Below the pieces are notes generated by a model. It ran no database searches. It had not been told where the DNA came from and saw only the letters and a list, made by a program, of their open reading frames with translations. Positions 53,860 to 62,720 of a stretch of 64,000 nt of DNA are shown here, piece by piece; the first letter of the stretch is position 1, and each line of letters begins with the position of its first letter. Origin of the DNA: Palsa-1248 sp963737835 (GTDB lineage: Bacteria > Gemmatimonadota > Gemmatimonadetes > Gemmatimonadales > Gemmatimonadaceae). A program made the translations under genes and the position numbers. Location: assembly GCA_963737835.1 (NCBI GenBank), contig CAVTUH010000001.1, positions 2,976,001 through 3,040,000 on the forward strand. The letters run 5' to 3'.

Positions 53860-54365
53860 GACTGCCGCGGTGTCGCCTTATGCTGCGCCTCGCGCGCCCG
53901 CTGGTACGCCGCCGCTGCCTCCTGAGGCCGCCGCATGCGATCTAGGACGATTCCGATGCCCTTCAGCGCCCGCCAGTGATCGGGCTCGAGTCTCGACGCC
54001 GCCTCGAAGGCCTCGAGCGCATGCGCCAGCTCATCGGCGTGGTTGCACGCATCTCCGAGGTAGTAGAACGCCATCGCATTCGTGGGATCGAGCTCGGAGG
54101 CTCGCCGCAGCGGCTCGATCGCGCTCCGCCAGCGCGCGGTTCGACAGAGGTGGATCCCCTGCTCGGTGAGCGACTCCGCCTCCTCAGCCCTCTGAAGCTG
54201 GGCCGCAGCCGTTCCTCCGACTCCACCAGCTCCGCCGGACGCCGCGGCGGGGCTGGTCAACCCCTCCGTGACTGGCTGAGCGGCGGCACTCGCGGCTCCG
54301 TTGGAGGCTGAGGGGGTCGGCTCCTGGGGCAGCGGGACGGCGGAGGCGGCGAGTGAGTCGCTCAC
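53856..54365 (-). CDS. TPR repeat protein
   Basis: 169 residues. The first ~60 are a low-complexity Ser/Ala/Pro/Gly segment; then three TPRs (AESLTEQGIHLCRTARWRSA, ASELDPTNAMAFYYLGDACN, ASRLEPDHWRALKGIGIVLD). It is coupled to the ABC ATPase through a GTGA overlap, so it may assist or regulate the exporter. No signal peptide, so cytoplasmic. The cutA gene ends 28 bases upstream. Confidence 0.78.
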   Translation of the reverse strand: MSDSLAASAVPLPQEPTPSASNGAASAAAQPVTEGLTSPAAASGGAGGVGGTAAAQLQRAEEAESLTEQGIHLCRTARWRSAIEPLRRASELDPTNAMAFYYLGDACNHADELAHALEAFEAASRLEPDHWRALKGIGIVLDRMRRPQEAAAAYQRAREAQHKATPRQS

Positions 54366-54393
54366 GGGCGAAGAGGGCGGCTGGGGTCAGCGG

Positions 54394-54729
54394 TCAGGCA
54401 AGCGCCAACGAGGTCTCTTTATCGATCCAGCCCAAGTACTTATCGGACCCGGCGACGACCGGGAGGGCGAGGACTTCCGGCACCTTGTATGGGTGCAGGT
54501 CGTCGAACGCCGCAGTCAAAGCCGGGAGCCGGGCCGCGCGTGTCTTGAGCAACACGACCACTTCCGTTTCATCGGCGACTTTCCCCTCCCACCGATACAA
54601 CGAACGGGCGTTGCTCAGCAGCGTGCCGCAGGCAATGAGGCGGCGATCCAGGAGTGCGCGGACGAGCTTAACAGCCTCGTCAGCGTTCGCGACGGTCGTC
54701 AGCACGACCAGGGCATCGGTGTCGGGCAT
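54394..54729 (-). CDS. cutA: CutA divalent-cation tolerance protein
   Basis: 111 residues from ATG 54729; the open frame upstream runs through the purine repeats and is not real. CutA1 is a small trimeric, ferredoxin-like cytoplasmic protein, linked to copper/divalent-metal tolerance though its true role is debated. Signatures: VLTTVANADEAVKLVRALLD, RLIACGTLLSNARSLYRWEG and HPYKVPEVLALPVVAG. First gene of the minus-strand cluster that continues with TPR and ABC exporter genes. Confidence 0.9.
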   Translation of the reverse strand: MPDTDALVVLTTVANADEAVKLVRALLDRRLIACGTLLSNARSLYRWEGKVADETEVVVLLKTRAARLPALTAAFDDLHPYKVPEVLALPVVAGSDKYLGWIDKETSLALA

Positions 54730-54786
54730 AGGGGGGCTAGGGTGAGGACGAGGGAGGGGCAGGAAGGGGCACGGTGGGGCAAACAG

Positions 54787-54937
54787 CGGGTTTGGCGTCT
54801 GGGGTCTGGGGCGGGCGCTCACGCGCCCGAGTGAGGAGAAAGGGGAGAGGAGAAAGGAGACGGTCAAACTCAGCGCCGTGCCGTCTCCTTTCCCCTTTCT
54901 GCGGGTCTCCTTTCTCGGGCGCGCAGCGCCCGCCCCC
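54787..54937 (+). repeat. Long imperfect palindrome of family B/D elements between cutA and uvrA
   Basis: Begins with a G-rich tract (TTTGGCGTCTGGGGTCTGGG), then a hairpin (GGGCGCTCACGCGCCC) and a purine tail (54811-54863). An inverted copy follows: CCGTCTCCTTTCCCCTTTCT, then GGGCGCGCAGCGCCC (to 54937). The two halves are near reverse complements around a ~15-base loop, so the whole can form a ~125-base hairpin between the divergent cutA and uvrA genes. Confidence 0.8.
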
Positions 54938-54975
54938 CTGTCTTACAGCGCGTTAGACCATGACCTTACAAAGCT

Positions 54976-57873
54976 ATGGCCGAAGAATCGCTCATTGTCC
55001 GCGGGGCGCGCGAGCACAACCTCCGTAACGTGGATGTGACGATCCCGCGCGACCGGTTGACGGTCATCACGGGATTGTCCGGATCGGGGAAGTCTTCCCT
55101 GGCGTTCGATACCATCTACGCCGAGGGCCAGCGGCGGTACGTGGAGTCGCTGTCGGCGTACGCACGCCAATTCCTGGGTTTGATGGAGAAGCCCGACGTC
55201 GACGCGATCGAGGGGCTGTCTCCGGCGATCGCGATCGAGCAGAAGAACGCCGGCCACAACCCGCGGTCGACCGTCGCGACGGTGACGGAGATCTACGACT
55301 ATCTTCGCCTGTTGTACGCACGGGCTGGCACGCCGCATTGCCCCAACTGCGGGCGACCGGTGCAGCGCCAGAGCGCGGGACAGATCGCCGACACGGTGTT
55401 GTCATGGGCGCCCGGCACTCGCCTCGAGGTCCTCGCGCCGCTGGTGCGCGGTCGCAAGGGTGAGTTTCGCGAGCTCTTCGAGTCGGCGCGGATGCAGGGA
55501 TTCGTGCGCGCGCTGGTCGATGGCGCGGCCGTCGATCTTGCGGACCCGCCCAAGTTGAACCGGCGGCAGAACCACAACGTATCGGTGATCGTCGACCGAC
55601 TGGTTGTGCGCGCGCAGGATCGGTCGCGGCTCGCCGACTCCATCGAGACCGCGCTGCGCCTGGCCGACGGTCTCGTGGAGATCATCGCACATAGCCGCGA
55701 TGGCGAGGGGCACGAGACGCACCTCTACTCCGAGCGGTATGGGTGTCCCGTTTGCGGCATCTCACTGCCGGAGCTCGAGCCGCGGCATTTCTCGTTCAAC
55801 TCGCCGTTCGGTGCGTGCCCGGCGTGCAGCGGACTGGGGACGAGGCGCGAGGTCTCTGAGGAGCTCATCCTCGGCGATCCGAGCATCTCGATCCTCGAGG
55901 GCGTCATTCTGCCATGGGGAGAGCCAGACGGCTACCTGCGAAAGGTGATTCTTCCGGGGCTGGCCAAGCGCTATCGCTTCGATCTCAACACGCCATGGGG
56001 GCAGCTCTCGCAAAGTGTTCGCGAAGTGCTGCTCTACGGCGCCGGCGGCAAGCGCGGCTCGGCCGTGGATACCGACGATGGGACCCGGTGGGAGGGCATT
56101 CTCTCGCACGTCCAACGGCGCCACGATGAGACGCAGTCCGACACACTGCAGATGGAGCTGAGCCAGTATATGGTTGCGGTTCCGTGCTCGGCGTGCGAGG
56201 GCCGGCGGCTCAAGCCCGAGTCGCTCGCGGTGACGGTCGCGGACCGCAACATCGGGGACGTGGCCAGGTTCTCGGTCCGCGAGGCGCAACAATTCTTCGA
56301 GGGACTCGCGGTGAACTCGCCCGGGCAGCCGGGCGGCGGGCTCGATCCCGGCATCGTGGGACCGATTCTCAAGGAAGTCCGCGAGCGACTCCGCTTTCTG
56401 GTCGATGTCGGCCTCGACTATCTGACCCTGGATCGTCCAGCGGAATCGTTGTCGGGGGGCGAAGCCCAGCGCATTCGTCTGGCGACGCAGATCGGATCGC
56501 GCCTCGTGGGCGTGCTGTACATCCTGGATGAACCGTCCATCGGACTGCACCAACGCGACAACGCCAGGCTGCTGGCGACGCTGCAGCAACTCCGCGATCT
56601 CGGCAACACCGTCATCGTCGTCGAACACGACGAAGAGACGATGCGAGCCGCGGATCACATCATCGACATGGGGCCGGGTGCCGGGAAGCACGGTGGGCTC
56701 GTGATCGCGGAGGGCACGGTCATCGATGTGATAGCGGATCCGGGCTCGATCACGGGGCAATATCTGGCTGGCATCCGGGCGATCGCCGTCCCAACGCCAC
56801 GGCGGAGTGTCGATCCTGCGCGTGTGCTGCGGATCGAAGGCGCACGTGCGCACAACCTCCGCGACGTCGATGTCGACATTCCGCTGGGCTGCTTCGTCGC
56901 GGTTACCGGGGTGTCCGGGTCCGGGAAGAGTACTCTCGTGGAGAACATCCTCCATCGGTCGCTGGCGCGTCATTTCTACCGCGCGCGGGTGATTCCCGGG
57001 GAGCACGCCCGGATCACCGGGCTCCAGCATCTCGACAAGGTGATTGACATCGATCAGAGCCCGATCGGGCGAACGCCGCGCTCGAATCCGGCAACCTATA
57101 CGGGGCTGTTTACGCCGATCCGGGAGCTGTTCGCGGAGATGCCCGAAGCGAAGATGCGAGGGTATGGGCCTGGCCGCTTCTCGTTCAACGTGAAAGGTGG
57201 TCGCTGCGAGGCGTGCCAGGGTGACGGCCTGGTGAAGATCGAAATGCACTTCCTGCCGGATGTCTTCATCCCGTGCGAGGTCTGCAAGGGCAAGCGGTTC
57301 AACCGCGAGACGCTCGAGGTGCGGTTCCGGGGGCTCAGCATCGCCGATGTGCTGGAATTGACGGTGGAAGACGCACTGGCCTTCTTCGAGCACCAGCCAA
57401 GGATCCGGCAGAAACTCGCGACGCTCAGCGACGTAGGGTTAGGGTACATTCACCTCGGACAGAGTGCGACCACACTGTCCGGGGGGGAAGCGCAGCGAGT
57501 CAAGCTGGCGACGGAGCTATCGAAGCGGGATACCGGACGCACCTGTTACATCCTCGATGAGCCGACCACCGGTCTACACTTCGAGGACGTCCGGCTACTG
57601 CTCGATGTCCTTCACCGGCTGGTTGACCGGGGCAACACGGTGCTCGTCATCGAGCACAACATGGACGTGATCAAGACGGCCGACTGGATCATCGACCTGG
57701 GACCCGAGGGCGGGGAGCGCGGAGGACAAGTGGTGGTGAGCGGTACGCCGGAGGCGGTGGCCGAGACGCCGGAGTCGTTTACCGGCCAATATCTGGGGCC
57801 GTTGTTGGAGAGGTCGAAGGGCGCTTTTGCCGGGATGGGGGTGGTGGAGGAGCGGCGCCTTCGAGTCGTCTGA
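54976..57873 (+). CDS. uvrA: UvrABC system protein A
   Basis: 965 residues, full length for UvrA. Two ABC ATPase modules: Walker A GLSGSGKSSLAFDT (~35) and GVSGSGKSTLVENIL (~650); signatures LSGGEAQRIRLATQIG and LSGGEAQRVKLATEL; Walker B with LDEPSIGLHQRDN and LDEPTTGLHFEDV. Zinc fingers: CPNCGRP plus CPVCGISLPEL...CPACSGLG, and CEACQGDGLVKIEMHFLPD...CEVCKG. It senses bulky DNA lesions and loads UvrB for nucleotide excision repair. Tandem repeats follow its stop. No LexA box was seen upstream. Confidence 0.95.
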   Translation: MAEESLIVRGAREHNLRNVDVTIPRDRLTVITGLSGSGKSSLAFDTIYAEGQRRYVESLSAYARQFLGLMEKPDVDAIEGLSPAIAIEQKNAGHNPRSTVATVTEIYDYLRLLYARAGTPHCPNCGRPVQRQSAGQIADTVLSWAPGTRLEVLAPLVRGRKGEFRELFESARMQGFVRALVDGAAVDLADPPKLNRRQNHNVSVIVDRLVVRAQDRSRLADSIETALRLADGLVEIIAHSRDGEGHETHLYSERYGCPVCGISLPELEPRHFSFNSPFGACPACSGLGTRREVSEELILGDPSISILEGVILPWGEPDGYLRKVILPGLAKRYRFDLNTPWGQLSQSVREVLLYGAGGKRGSAVDTDDGTRWEGILSHVQRRHDETQSDTLQMELSQYMVAVPCSACEGRRLKPESLAVTVADRNIGDVARFSVREAQQFFEGLAVNSPGQPGGGLDPGIVGPILKEVRERLRFLVDVGLDYLTLDRPAESLSGGEAQRIRLATQIGSRLVGVLYILDEPSIGLHQRDNARLLATLQQLRDLGNTVIVVEHDEETMRAADHIIDMGPGAGKHGGLVIAEGTVIDVIADPGSITGQYLAGIRAIAVPTPRRSVDPARVLRIEGARAHNLRDVDVDIPLGCFVAVTGVSGSGKSTLVENILHRSLARHFYRARVIPGEHARITGLQHLDKVIDIDQSPIGRTPRSNPATYTGLFTPIRELFAEMPEAKMRGYGPGRFSFNVKGGRCEACQGDGLVKIEMHFLPDVFIPCEVCKGKRFNRETLEVRFRGLSIADVLELTVEDALAFFEHQPRIRQKLATLSDVGLGYIHLGQSATTLSGGEAQRVKLATELSKRDTGRTCYILDEPTTGLHFEDVRLLLDVLHRLVDRGNTVLVIEHNMDVIKTADWIIDLGPEGGERGGQVVVSGTPEAVAETPESFTGQYLGPLLERSKGAFAGMGVVEERRLRVV

Positions 57874-57875
57874 CG

Positions 57876-58010
57876 ACGGGCGCTGACGCGCCCGTAGACA
57901 GGAGATAGGAGAGAGGAGAAAGGAGAGGGGACGGGCGCTAAGGCGCCCGTAGAAAGGAGAGAGGAGAAAGGAGAAAGGAGAGAGGAGAAGGAGAGGGGAA
58001 AGGACGGCGA
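57876..58010 (+). repeat. Two tandem family B elements after uvrA
   Basis: Hairpin ACGGGCGC/GCGCCCGT (57876-57895) with an AGACAGGAGATAGGAGAGAG tail, then a second hairpin (57931-57950, loop TAAG) and a ~60-base purine tail of GAGAAAGGAGAAAGG words. The hairpin arms match the one at 54811. Confidence 0.8.
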
Positions 58011-58069
58011 CTTTACCGCATGGGATTGGCGGGGCAAGTTTCACCGCACACGTAACGTCAACAGGGCAC

Positions 58070-58477
58070 ATGGTCACTCGCGAAGATATCGAGAGTTTTC
58101 TCGACCGACTGACAGCAGAAGCCGACGGCGCGAGCTACAGCGAGGTCGAGCCGGGGTTGTGGATTGTCCGGACCACCAGCGGGCTCGATCTGGACGTCGT
58201 GGTGCATTACTCACCGCCGGTCGTGATCATTCGGATGAAGGTCATGAATGTGCCGCAGAGTGATGCGACCTCTGCCAGCCTCAATCGGCGCTTGCTTCAG
58301 CTGAACGCGACGGACCTCGTCCATGGGTCGTACGGCATCGAACGCGACTCGATCGTGCTGACCGAGGCGCTCGAGCTGGCGCATCTCGATTACGATGAGT
58401 TCTTGTCGAGTTACGAGGGCATGACCCTGGCGCTGACGGCGCATCTGCGCGAGCTCGCGACTTACCGCGCGCACTAG
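58070..58477 (+). CDS. YbjN-like small protein
   Basis: 135 residues. Compact alpha/beta protein beginning REDIESFLDRLTAEADGASYSEV, with RTTSGLDLDVVVHYSPPVVI and ASLNRRLLQLNATDLVHGSY, matching the YbjN/type III chaperone-like fold used in small bacterial sensors and chaperones. No catalytic residue. The pspA gene starts 13 bases after its stop, so the two are likely cotranscribed and may share a membrane-stress role. Confidence 0.65.
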   Translation: MVTREDIESFLDRLTAEADGASYSEVEPGLWIVRTTSGLDLDVVVHYSPPVVIIRMKVMNVPQSDATSASLNRRLLQLNATDLVHGSYGIERDSIVLTEALELAHLDYDEFLSSYEGMTLALTAHLRELATYRAH

Positions 58478-58490
58478 ACTGGGGACACGT

Positions 58491-59393
58491 ATGGGCATCT
58501 TCGACCGTCTGTCGACCCTGCTGAAATCGAATATCAACGAGCTCATCTCCTCGGCCGAAAATCCCGAGAAGATGTTGAATCAGATCATCGTCGATATGCG
58601 ATCGCAACTGGTGAAAGCCAAGCAGCAGGTGGCCGCCGCGATCGCCGACGAGAAGCGCCTGCGCGACCAAGCGGACGCCGAGTTGCGGCAATCGCAGGAC
58701 TGGGAGAACCGGGCTGTCTTGGCGGTCCGCGAGGGCCGCGACGACTTGGCGAAGCAGGCGCTCGTTCGGCAGAACGAGCATCTCACGCATGGCCATGCGT
58801 TGGAGACGACCTGGCAAACGCATCGCGACGAAACGGAGAAGTTGAAGAACGCGCTCCGCGACCTGAACGACAAGATCGAGGAAGCCAAGCGCAAGAAGAA
58901 CCTGCTCATTGCCCGCCAGCGCCGAGCGCAGGCGCAGAAGCGGATCGCGGAGACGATGTCGGCGCTGTCGGAGAAGTCGGCGTTCGAAGCGTTCGCGCGG
59001 ATGGAAGAGAAGATCGATCAGAGCGAGCGGCAGATTCGCGCGTCGGCGGAAATCGATGAGGAGTTGACGGGCGATCGGCTGGCCAAGGACTTCAAGCAGC
59101 TCGAGCAGGGTGCGGGGGCGAATGACGCCGATTTCCGCTTGCTGCAGCTGAAGCAACAGATGGGGATGCTGGGAAGCGGTGTGGCGGGCGGTGCCAAGCA
59201 ACTGGGCGCGGGCGCGGCCGGTGCGGGTGCCCCGCCGACTGGATCTGGCAGTGCGGCCGCTGCGCTCCCTGCGGCGGGTAGCACGTCTGGGACCGGGGGC
59301 ACCGGGACATCCTCGCCCGCGGCGCCCTCAGCCGACGACGGAATTCCGACGGCCGACGTCGAGGAATTGCCGGACACGCGCAAGCCAGCGTAG
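58491..59393 (+). CDS. pspA: PspA/IM30 family membrane-stress protein
   Basis: 300 residues. Amphipathic N-terminal helix (MGIFDRLSTLLKSNINEL) followed by a long charged coiled coil (~30-215: MRSQLVKAKQQVAAAIADEK through SEKSAFEAFARMEEKIDQSE), the ESCRT-III-like PspA/Vipp1 core that binds stressed membranes. The C-terminal ~90 residues are Gly/Ala/Ser/Pro/Thr-rich and probably disordered, an addition not usual in E. coli PspA. No pspF or pspBC nearby, as commonly seen outside Proteobacteria. Confidence 0.88.
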   Translation: MGIFDRLSTLLKSNINELISSAENPEKMLNQIIVDMRSQLVKAKQQVAAAIADEKRLRDQADAELRQSQDWENRAVLAVREGRDDLAKQALVRQNEHLTHGHALETTWQTHRDETEKLKNALRDLNDKIEEAKRKKNLLIARQRRAQAQKRIAETMSALSEKSAFEAFARMEEKIDQSERQIRASAEIDEELTGDRLAKDFKQLEQGAGANDADFRLLQLKQQMGMLGSGVAGGAKQLGAGAAGAGAPPTGSGSAAAALPAAGSTSGTGGTGTSSPAAPSADDGIPTADVEELPDTRKPA

Positions 59394-59425
59394 CGGGCGT
59401 CGGGCCAACGGAAGGACGAGTCCGC

Positions 59426-60604
59426 GTGGCGCGGGTGCGGATCGGGCGGGTCCTGACGGCGATCGTTCTCGCCGCCGCCGTGGTGTGGGTGGTCGTCGCC
59501 ACCGCCAACATCTTCCTGCTGCTCTTCCTGTCCATCCTCGGCGCGCTCTACCTGGGCGCGCTGCGGGACTACCTCGTCCAGCGGCTGCGAGTACCTGACC
59601 TGGTGGCCTTCTGGCTCGCCGTGGTGCTGACGGCGGGAGCAGTCGCGGGGCTCGTGTGGTTGCTGGTGCCCCCGGTAGTCGAACAGACGCAGGGGTTGCT
59701 CGCGCAGTTCCCCGATCTGTTGACCTCGTGGGAGGCTTGGGTCACGCGCACACTCGACAAATTCCCCGGCATGTCCGATCTCGTCGCCAAGCTGGGCCCC
59801 CATCCGCTGGTCGGGCCGGTATCGGACTATCTCTCGGGACGACTGCCGACGCTCTTTGGCGACGTGTCCAAGCGCGTGCTGTCGGCGGTGGATGCGGCGA
59901 TTGCCTTGCTCAGTGTCGGCGTGATGAGCATCTACCTCGCGCTCTATCCTGGCGTCTATCGCGAATGGCTGATCGCGCTCGTGCCGCCGGTCCACCGCGA
60001 CCTGGTCCGCGACGTCATCAACGGGCTGACCGACACGCTGCGTTCGTATATCGTCGGGCAGCTGGCGGCGATGTTCATCCTGGGCGGTCTGACGGCGATC
60101 GGACTGGCGGCGATCGGCGTCCCGTACTGGCTGACCTTTGGCGTGTTCAGTGGCGTGGCTGCGCTGGTTCCGGTCTTTGGCGTGCTCCTGGCGACGACAC
60201 TTCCGGCGCTGTTTGTACTGGGGAGCAGCGGGGGCGTCACGAAGGCGTTGCTCGTAATCGGCGTCGGCACCCTCGTGCACATCGTGGCCGGCAATCTCGT
60301 CTCGCCGTTGATCATGTCCAAGAAAGTCGACCTGCCGCCGGTCCTCAGTATCATGGCGGTGCTGATCGCTGGCTCACTCCTGGGGCCACTTGGACTCGTG
60401 GTGGCGGTCCCGCTTCTGGCCGCCATCATGGTGCTGGTGCGACGGATTCTCATCGAGCGGATCTACGAAGGCCGTGGGTTCCGGCGCGTCTCCCGCGACC
60501 GGGCATTGGTGCTCCGGGTGCCGGTGCCCGACAGTGCCGTGTGGCTGCCCGACCCGAGTTTCGCTGTCGATATGGTTGCACTGGAGGAGCAGGGACAGGG
60601 TTAG
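59426..60604 (+). CDS. AI-2E family (PerM-like) permease
   Basis: 392 residues from GTG 59426. Eight predicted membrane segments in the AI-2E/UPF0118 arrangement: an N-terminal triplet (VLAAAVVWVVVATANIFLLL), a large polar loop (~95-155: LVPPVVEQTQGLLAQFPDLL), and the conserved GVASLIPVFG-like segment, here GVAALVPVFGVLLATTLPA. Members export quorum signals or Na+; the substrate here is unknown. Starts 32 bases after pspA, so it may belong to the same unit. Confidence 0.83.
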   Translation: MARVRIGRVLTAIVLAAAVVWVVVATANIFLLLFLSILGALYLGALRDYLVQRLRVPDLVAFWLAVVLTAGAVAGLVWLLVPPVVEQTQGLLAQFPDLLTSWEAWVTRTLDKFPGMSDLVAKLGPHPLVGPVSDYLSGRLPTLFGDVSKRVLSAVDAAIALLSVGVMSIYLALYPGVYREWLIALVPPVHRDLVRDVINGLTDTLRSYIVGQLAAMFILGGLTAIGLAAIGVPYWLTFGVFSGVAALVPVFGVLLATTLPALFVLGSSGGVTKALLVIGVGTLVHIVAGNLVSPLIMSKKVDLPPVLSIMAVLIAGSLLGPLGLVVAVPLLAAIMVLVRRILIERIYEGRGFRRVSRDRALVLRVPVPDSAVWLPDPSFAVDMVALEEQGQG

Positions 60605-60611
60605 GACCAAG

Positions 60612-60793
60612 GGCGGGCGACGCAATGCGTCGCCCCTACCAAGATCGTGCGAACGGCCCGCCTGCCGTCATATTTGGGGCGACCGCGTACGGCGGGCGAC
60701 GCATGCGTCGCCCCTACCCGCGGCGTGGTCCGCGACCTGTCATATTTGGGGCGACCGCGTACGGCGGGCGACGCATTGCGTCGCCCCTACCCG
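60612..60793 (+). repeat. Three family A palindromes, two in a tandem composite unit
   Basis: Palindromes at 60612-60640, 60691-60722 and 60761-60793. The last two each follow a GTCATATTTGGGGCGACCGC block (60667 and 60738), so they form a ~71-base tandem duplication. Together they fill the gap between the permease and cysS. Confidence 0.8.
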
Positions 60794-60883
60794 CTGGTCC
60801 TCAACTTCCTGCGGGCAGTGTGGGGGCCCGTCGTTTCTCGGAATCCGGAACTCAACACCCGGTCCCTCGTCTTTCTCTCTCCA

Positions 60884-62302
60884 ATGGCTTCGGAGCTTCG
60901 CCTCTACAACACGATGACGCGCACGGTCGTGCCGTTTGCTCCGGCAGACGGGCGGACCGTGCGCATGTATACGTGCGGGCCCACGGTCTACAAGCCAGCG
61001 CACATCGGCAATTTCCGCACGTTCCTGTTCGAGGATTTGCTGCGGCGGACGATGCGACTGCGCGGCTGGCGTGTCGAGCAGGTCATGAACCTGACCGACG
61101 TAGACGACAAGATCATCAAAGAGGCAGCAACGGAAGGGACGACGATCGACGCGATCACCGCGCCCGTGATCACGCGATTCCACGAGGATCGGCGCTACCT
61201 CAAGATCGAGGACGCGGAGCATTACCCGCGAGCGACCGAGTACATCCCGCAAATGATCGATCTCGTCGCCCGTCTCGTGGCCAAAGGTATTGCCTATCAG
61301 GCGGATGATCGCTCCGTCTATTTCGCGATCGGTCGTTTCCCGAGCTATGGGAAGCTCTCGCAACTCGACAGTCGCGAGATCAAGGCCGGGGCGCGCGTGG
61401 CGCAGGACGACTACACCAAGGAGAACGCACAGGACTTCGCGCTGTGGAAGGCCGCGAAGCCCGAGGACGAGCGCGTCGGTGCGGCGTGGGATTCCCCATG
61501 GGGTCGCGGTCGTCCCGGGTGGCATCTCGAGTGCTCGGCCATGGCGTTGACGTTGCTCGGGGAGACGCTCGACCTCCATGCCGGCGGTGTCGACCTCATC
61601 TTCCCGCACCACGAGGATGAGATCGCGCAGGCCGAGGGTGCGACTGGCGTGCAGTTCGTGCGCTGCTGGTGCCACGGGGCATTTCTGCGCATCGACGGCG
61701 CCAAGATGGCCAAGCGAGTCGGCAACGTCCTGACGGTCGCGGATCTGCGTGAGGAGCGGATTTCGGGCGCGGCGATGCGATACATCGTGTACACGACGCA
61801 CTATCGCAAGGAGCTCAACCTGACGGACGCCGGGCTCGCCGACGCTCAGCGGGCGGTGGGGCGGTTGCGGGAGTTGGCGGACCGCGTGACGGCGGCGTCC
61901 GCGCTCGGGGGAACCGCGGCCATGACGGCGGCCGTGAGCGAGCTCGAGACGCGTGTGCGGGAGGCGTTGTTCGACGACTTGAACGCGCCGCAGGCGCTGG
62001 CGGCCGTGTTCGACTTCGTTCACGCGGCCAACGCCGACCTGGACCGCCGGGGCACGGATCGGACGGCATTGGAGCAGGCTGGGTCGGCCCTGGAATTCAT
62101 CGAGTCGACCCTGGGGATCATCCCGGCGCGGCTGGACGAGGAGGCGGTTCGGCCCTGGGTCGAGGCGCGGCTCGGGGAACGGCAGGGGGCGCGGGGTCGG
62201 GGGGATTTCGCCACGGCGGACGCGATCCGTGCCGAGCTCGAGGCGAAAGGGATCGCGATTTCGGACAGCGGGGCCGGGACGACGTGGAAAGTGGTGCGAT
62301 AA
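60884..62302 (+). CDS. cysS: Cysteinyl-tRNA synthetase
   Basis: 472 residues from ATG 60884; longer in-frame starts lie inside the repeats. Class I synthetase: TCGPTVYKPAHIGNFRTFLF (zinc Cys plus HIGH-type PAHIGN), NLTDVDDKIIKEA, then WHLECSAMALTLLG and HHEDEIAQAEGATG (further zinc-site Cys, His, Glu), and KMSKS as KMAKRVGN. The anticodon-binding C-terminus and a helical domain follow. It charges tRNA-Cys. The tRNA-tuf cluster begins 92 bases downstream. Confidence 0.94.
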   Translation: MASELRLYNTMTRTVVPFAPADGRTVRMYTCGPTVYKPAHIGNFRTFLFEDLLRRTMRLRGWRVEQVMNLTDVDDKIIKEAATEGTTIDAITAPVITRFHEDRRYLKIEDAEHYPRATEYIPQMIDLVARLVAKGIAYQADDRSVYFAIGRFPSYGKLSQLDSREIKAGARVAQDDYTKENAQDFALWKAAKPEDERVGAAWDSPWGRGRPGWHLECSAMALTLLGETLDLHAGGVDLIFPHHEDEIAQAEGATGVQFVRCWCHGAFLRIDGAKMAKRVGNVLTVADLREERISGAAMRYIVYTTHYRKELNLTDAGLADAQRAVGRLRELADRVTAASALGGTAAMTAAVSELETRVREALFDDLNAPQALAAVFDFVHAANADLDRRGTDRTALEQAGSALEFIESTLGIIPARLDEEAVRPWVEARLGERQGARGRGDFATADAIRAELEAKGIAISDSGAGTTWKVVR

Positions 62303-62394
62303 GGCGTGCCAGTGGCCCAAGCGCGCGTCGCACAACGGCTTGACACTCGTTTCCTAGCAGCCTATTCTACGAGTCTGGCGCAAAACCGCCGTGC

Positions 62395-62466
62395 GCCGAC
62401 GTAGCTCAATGGCAGAGCAGCTGATTTGTAATCAGCAGGTTGCGAGTTCAAGTCTCGCCGTCGGCT
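62395..62466 (+). tRNA. tRNA-Thr (anticodon TGT)
   Basis: Acceptor GCCGACG/CGTCGGC, D arm with GCTC...GAGC, anticodon stem GCTGA/TCAGC with loop TTTGTAA, T arm GCGAG-TTCAAGT-CTCGC. No encoded CCA. Confidence 0.95.
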
Positions 62467-62506
62467 CTGTCGCGAGCGCGTTTTGCGCACGGTGGAGGCG
62501 GGCGCG

Positions 62507-62590
62507 GGTGGGGTACCCAAGCGGCCAACGGGAGCAGACTGTAAATCTGCCGGCTTCACGCCTTCGAAGGTTCGAATCCTTCCCCCACCA
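62507..62590 (+). tRNA. tRNA-Tyr (anticodon GTA)
   Basis: Class II tRNA with a long variable arm. Acceptor GGTGGGG/CCCCACC, anticodon stem GCAGA/TCTGC with loop CTGTAAA, T arm AAGG-TTCGAAT-CCTT. Confidence 0.95.
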
Positions 62591-62647
62591 TTCGGAAGGA
62601 CCGCTCGGAGAGCGAGGAGTCTGGCAGTCATCACCCTGCGGTATCGT

Positions 62648-62720
62648 GCGGGAGTAGCTCAGTTGGTAGAGCGCAAGCCTTCCAAGCTTGATGTCGCGGG
62701 TTCGAGCCCCGTCTCCCGCT
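62648..62720 (+). tRNA. tRNA-Gly (anticodon TCC)
   Basis: Acceptor GCGGGAG/CTCCCGC, anticodon stem CAAGC/GCTTG with loop CTTCCAA, T arm CGGG-TTCGAGC-CCCG. Confidence 0.95.

Noticed and set aside
55762..57393. 543-residue minus-strand open frame opposite uvrA
   Set aside because: Antisense to conserved ATPase modules; no recognisable domain.
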